Source: SHLQ01 sp964562985
Lineage (GTDB): Bacteria; Actinomycetota; Acidimicrobiia; Acidimicrobiales; SHLQ01
Length of the DNA stretch: 64,000 nucleotides
Reading direction: 5' to 3'
Assembly: GCA_964562985.1 (NCBI GenBank)
Contig: CAZLWE010000007.1
Span: 25,849-89,848 of the forward strand
In this document: piece by piece, positions 61,307 through 64,000 of the stretch
How the letters are laid out: each line of letters begins with the position of its first letter
Numbering within the stretch: the first letter of the stretch is position 1
Notes under the pieces: generated by a model
Databases searched by the model: none
Seen by the model: only the letters and a program-made list of their open reading frames with translations
What the model was told of the DNA's origin: nothing
Position numbers and translations under genes: made by a program

Positions 61307-61547
61307 CGGGTGCCCAATCTGACCAGTCATCTGCAGGCCCCCAGTCGGCAATCTCGGCGAGAGCTTGCTCGCCGTCGTCGAGTGGTGTGCTGGTCCAACG
61401 TTCGTCATCACCTTCTGATGCAAGTTGATTGAGACGGCGGCGCAGAGCGTCTCGCAGTAGCTCGGAACGGTCGACACCGAGCGCGTCGGCCCAGCGTTGC
61501 ACTTCGTCGGCGTCGTTGTCGTCGACCCTGAAACTGAGCATTGTCAT
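61293..61547 (-). CDS. Ribbon-helix-helix antitoxin
   Basis: The 84-residue protein begins with an RHH DNA-binding segment (LSFRVDDNDADEVQRWADALGV, then SELLRDALRRRLN), followed by an acidic tail (PADDWSDWAPD) suited to wrapping the toxin. ATG 61547 lies within a dyad that can bind an autoregulating RHH dimer. The longer frame upstream is unsupported. Confidence 0.82.
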   Translation of the reverse strand: MTMLSFRVDDNDADEVQRWADALGVDRSELLRDALRRRLNQLASEGDDERWTSTPLDDGEQALAEIADWGPADDWSDWAPDATR

Positions 61548-61570
61548 ACAGTCATGATAGCTTGTATGAC
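61543..61570. promoter_or_regulatory. Candidate operator of the toxin-antitoxin pair
   Basis: Perfect 8-bp arms GTCATACA and TGTATGAC with 12 nt between straddle the antitoxin start codon. Type II antitoxin-toxin complexes commonly repress from dyads at this place. Confidence 0.6.
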
Positions 61571-61703
61571 ACCCATCTGTCGATGCTGTCCCAGTCGACG
61601 GCAGCAACATGTCTTGGTCACAGTCTCTACAGATTGCCATGCGCTGATTCTTGCGAGCGCCTGTGACAGCACGTCCGTCAGCAGTCGGTTGCAACCGTCG
61701 ACT

Positions 61704-63098
61704 TCATGCCTCCTTGATCGAAAGCGGAAGCCGGATGTTGAAGGTTGCGCCTTCGCCTTGATCGGTGATGAGGTCGATGGTTCCGTCGTGGGCCTTGACG
61801 ATGTCGGCCGCTATCGACAGACCCAGGCCGGTCGTGCGGGTGCCCGAGTCGCTCGTTGGGCTGCCCCGATAGAAGCGATCGAATGCGTTGTCGGCAACGT
61901 GTGGTGGCATGCCGAGGCCGTTGTCGGACACCGTCACGATTGCATCGCTGCCATTTAGTCCGAGGGTTACGACGACATCGGCTCCGGGCGCGTGCACCTG
62001 GCCGTTCGCCAAAAGGTTGGCGAACACTTGGTAGAGCGAGTCTTGGTCGCCGTTCACGACTAGTGACTCATTTCTGGCACGTAGCTCGATAGATGACTCA
62101 CAGTCTGACGAGCTAAGGGTTGCGTCGGCGATGGCGATACCCGCCACCTCGACCAGGTCCACAGGCCCGGTGTCCAGAGCAACCTCGTTGTCGAGGCGCG
62201 TGATCGTCAGCATGGACTCGACCAATCGACCGAGACGAGTGGCCTCACCGTTGATTCTCGTCATTTGCTTGTCGACCGATTCAGGGTCGGTGGATGCTCC
62301 GCTCAGGTACACCTCGGAATAGCCCGCGATGCTTGCCAACGGCGTACGCAACTCGTGAGATGCTTCGGCGGCGAACTGTGTAACCCTCGCCTCGGCCTCG
62401 GTTCGCGCCGCCAACGCTTCTTGGTTCTGATCGAGCATCCTGTTGATGGAGCCGACCAACCCTTGCACGTCAGGGTCGAGATGGCCTGTACTCACACGCC
62501 GGTCAAGGTCGCCGTCCACAATCGCATCAGCGGTGTCGACGATCTCGTCGTAGGGCTCGAGTGTCCTGCGCGCCAGCCACGAGAACATAAGGCCGAGGAC
62601 CGTAACCACGCCCAACAGCGTGGCGGCGAACGTGCGGATCAACGTACTCAGTGCCTGTCTGAGCTCATCGAGTGGTTGTGCGAGCACTAAGTGTCCGCTG
62701 CCGTCGTCGAGAGGGCTAACGAAGACACGAAACGGCTCCTCACCCCCAACCGCGTCGGCGATAAACGTCTCGCCCGGTCGGGCCAGAATTTCCTCGGTGG
62801 AGATATCGGGTCGGCCGAGTTGTTGCGTGTCGCGGCTGGCCCCCCTGTCGATGAGGGTCTCCCCGTCGGCGTCAAGGAAAATGACTGCTCGCTGACCTTC
62901 GCTCTCCACCGCAAACTCTTGGAATTCGGCCGGAAAAGTCGAGAAAAGGGTGCCGATACTCTCTGCCGAGACATGAAGCTGATCGTCGATATCGTTCAGC
63001 AGACTGGCACGGGTGGCGAACACTCCGATGACCGCTCCCGTAATGAACACGAGGACGAGTACTGCGAGCATGAGCACAAAGGCCCGACGCCTGGTCAC
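61704..63098 (-). CDS. Sensor histidine kinase (MprB-like)
   Basis: The 464-residue protein has TM1 (AFVLMLAVLVLVFITGAVIG), an extracellular loop, TM2 (about 155-175), a HAMP region (DTADAIVDGDLDRRVSTG), the phospho-acceptor motif ASHELRTPLASIAGY, and ATP-binding boxes NGLGMPPHVADNAFDRFYRG and GLGLSIA. It overlaps the response regulator stop by one base. The signal it senses is unknown. Confidence 0.93.
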   Translation of the reverse strand: MTRRRAFVLMLAVLVLVFITGAVIGVFATRASLLNDIDDQLHVSAESIGTLFSTFPAEFQEFAVESEGQRAVIFLDADGETLIDRGASRDTQQLGRPDISTEEILARPGETFIADAVGGEEPFRVFVSPLDDGSGHLVLAQPLDELRQALSTLIRTFAATLLGVVTVLGLMFSWLARRTLEPYDEIVDTADAIVDGDLDRRVSTGHLDPDVQGLVGSINRMLDQNQEALAARTEAEARVTQFAAEASHELRTPLASIAGYSEVYLSGASTDPESVDKQMTRINGEATRLGRLVESMLTITRLDNEVALDTGPVDLVEVAGIAIADATLSSSDCESSIELRARNESLVVNGDQDSLYQVFANLLANGQVHAPGADVVVTLGLNGSDAIVTVSDNGLGMPPHVADNAFDRFYRGSPTSDSGTRTTGLGLSIAADIVKAHDGTIDLITDQGEGATFNIRLPLSIKEA

Positions 63099-63799
63099 TA
63101 CTTCCTGCTCCGCAGTGTGTATCCGACGCCGCGGATGGTGTGAATCAACGGCTCACGATCATTGTCGATCTTCTTGCGCAGGTAGCTGATGTAGGTCTCG
63201 ACCGACCCGACTTCCCCGCCGTAGTCGTAGTTCCAGACGAAGCTGAGGATCTGCTGTTTGGAGAGCACCCGCTCGGCGTTTGCCAGTAGATAGCGCAGCA
63301 GCCGCCATTCGGTGGGCGACAAATCGATCTCTTCGCCAGCTCGAGTAACCGCATACGTCGCTTCGTTCATCACGAGGTCGGCGTACTCGAGAACTGGTTC
63401 ATCTTCGGCACTCGTAGTAGCCCGTTTGAGTACAGCCCGTATTCGGACAATCACCTCCTCAAGACTGAAAGGCTTCGTGATGTAGTCATCGCCCCCGGTT
63501 GCGAAGCCCGAAAGCAAGTCGGCTTTGGTATCACGCGCGGTCAAAAAGATGACCGGCACCGGGTTGTCGGCTGAGCGCAGCCGGCGGCACACCTCGATGC
63601 CGTCGATATCGGGCATCCTCACATCGAGCAAGATGAGGTCAGGATCAAAAGAATCAGCAACGGAAAGCGCCGTAAAGCCGTTGGCAGCGATCGCCACATC
63701 GAAGCCCTGAAATCGAAGGGATGTCGACAACAGGTCGGTCAGGTACTCCTCGTCATCAACGACGAGAATACGTTGCTGTTCTGCGACGGCCTGACTCAC
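63098..63799 (-). CDS. OmpR/PhoB-family response regulator
   Basis: The 233-residue protein has a receiver domain (ILVVDDEEYL, phospho-acceptor Asp59 in LILLDVRMPD, IFLTARD, TKPFSLEE with Lys109) and a winged-helix output (SPTEWRLLRYLLANAERVLSK, then VETYISYLRKKID, TIRGVGYTLR). It partners the overlapping kinase gene. GTG 63799 is preferred; TTG 63811 is an alternative. Confidence 0.94.
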   Translation of the reverse strand: MSQAVAEQQRILVVDDEEYLTDLLSTSLRFQGFDVAIAANGFTALSVADSFDPDLILLDVRMPDIDGIEVCRRLRSADNPVPVIFLTARDTKADLLSGFATGGDDYITKPFSLEEVIVRIRAVLKRATTSAEDEPVLEYADLVMNEATYAVTRAGEEIDLSPTEWRLLRYLLANAERVLSKQQILSFVWNYDYGGEVGSVETYISYLRKKIDNDREPLIHTIRGVGYTLRSRK

Positions 63800-63811
63800 A
63801 CCGCCATTCAA

Positions 63812-63951
63812 CCAGACAATTCTGGGAGAATCCTGAGAGCCGGCATAGTTCCCGATACGGAACTCGTTCCCAGGAATTTCTGAGGATTTTCCGATCTGGC
63901 CTTGAGGCGGCGTCTCTAGGTTCGCTCGTGATGAGATAAGAAAGGCTCAGC
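63812..63951. promoter_or_regulatory. Divergent promoter region of the two-component operon
   Basis: About 140 bp between the regulator (minus) and a gene starting at 63952 (plus). Short repeats such as gaattcct and tctgaggatttt words are present, but no clear dyad was found. Confidence 0.4.
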
Positions 63952-64000
63952 ATGATTAATCGGCTATTGCCTGAGACCGCTGACAACACGTACCTCGGCC
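63952..64000 (+). CDS. Start of a gene cut by the window edge
   Basis: ATG 63952 follows an RBS-like agaaaggctc and opens a frame reading MINRLLPETADNTYLG to the edge. This N-terminus resembles small conserved membrane proteins of actinobacteria and proteobacteria that begin RLLPxxxDNxYRG, but too little is seen to name it. Confidence 0.45.
   Translation, partial: MINRLLPETADNTYLG

Overview
The window looks like a chromosomal segment of a high-GC actinobacterium. Mycothiol enzymes, two luciferase-like F420-type oxidoreductases, an Lrp/alanine dehydrogenase divergon, an EtfD-type Fe-S reductase, septum-formation and FHA proteins and many lipoproteins fit the class Acidimicrobiia (Ilumatobacter-like), but that placement is inferred from gene content. 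A run of exactly 100 N at 1084-1183 marks a draft scaffold. No rRNA, tRNA, CRISPR, prophage or insertion sequence was seen.

Layout. 1-1946 (minus): a partial LLM-family oxidoreductase, a gap-interrupted DJ-1/PfpI protein and a flavin-binding PNPOx-like protein. 2040-5141 (plus): a catabolic operon predicted to convert gamma-butyrobetaine to carnitine, 3-dehydrocarnitine and glycine betaine. 5444-6830: a receiver-like protein lacking its phospho-acceptor Asp, and a lipoprotein esterase. 7039-9998: a selenium locus in which a mycothiol-dependent nitroreductase homologue with an in-frame UGA (Sec-Pro-Trp-Cys) is divergent from an NADH-dehydrogenase-like/SelD fusion. 10000-17709 (minus): a small Zn-ribbon protein, a five-gene ArsR-SDR-HyuA-HyuB-FAD oxidoreductase operon and an HglS-like 2-oxoadipate dioxygenase. 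17817-20218 (plus): dienelactone hydrolase, a glutathione peroxidase with an in-frame UGA and an E. coli-like SECIS core, and mycothiol-dependent formaldehyde dehydrogenase.

20256-34753 holds mixed metabolism (alditol oxidase, alanine dehydrogenase with its Lrp regulator, kinase-like, esterase, NUDIX and HD proteins), an orphan ABC binding lipoprotein, an FHA protein and an FG-GAP/RTX secreted protein. 34877-35083 is a perfect tandem pair of 105-bp structured repeats. 35087-37803 is a thiamine ABC importer (permease and binding protein, no ATPase gene) behind a TPP riboswitch. 38587-42295 carries glycogen synthesis genes glgA and glgC. 42337-45884 carries a PhoD-like phosphatase and a CcdA/TlpA-like thiol pair. 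45990-48837 is a dcd-MFS-methyltransferase operon. 49238-55178 holds an EtfD-like reductase with a fused helix-hairpin-helix tail and an EAL-domain membrane protein.

55273-60960 holds an aminotransferase, membrane proteins, remnants of a divergent TetR/acyl-CoA dehydrogenase pair, an enoyl-CoA hydratase and a nitroreductase. The window ends with a MazF-type toxin-antitoxin pair and a two-component system.

The most notable theme is selenium use combined with mycothiol chemistry: two UGA-containing genes, each followed by a SECIS-like hairpin with its loop about 22 nt downstream, lie within 11 kb of selD and of mscR.
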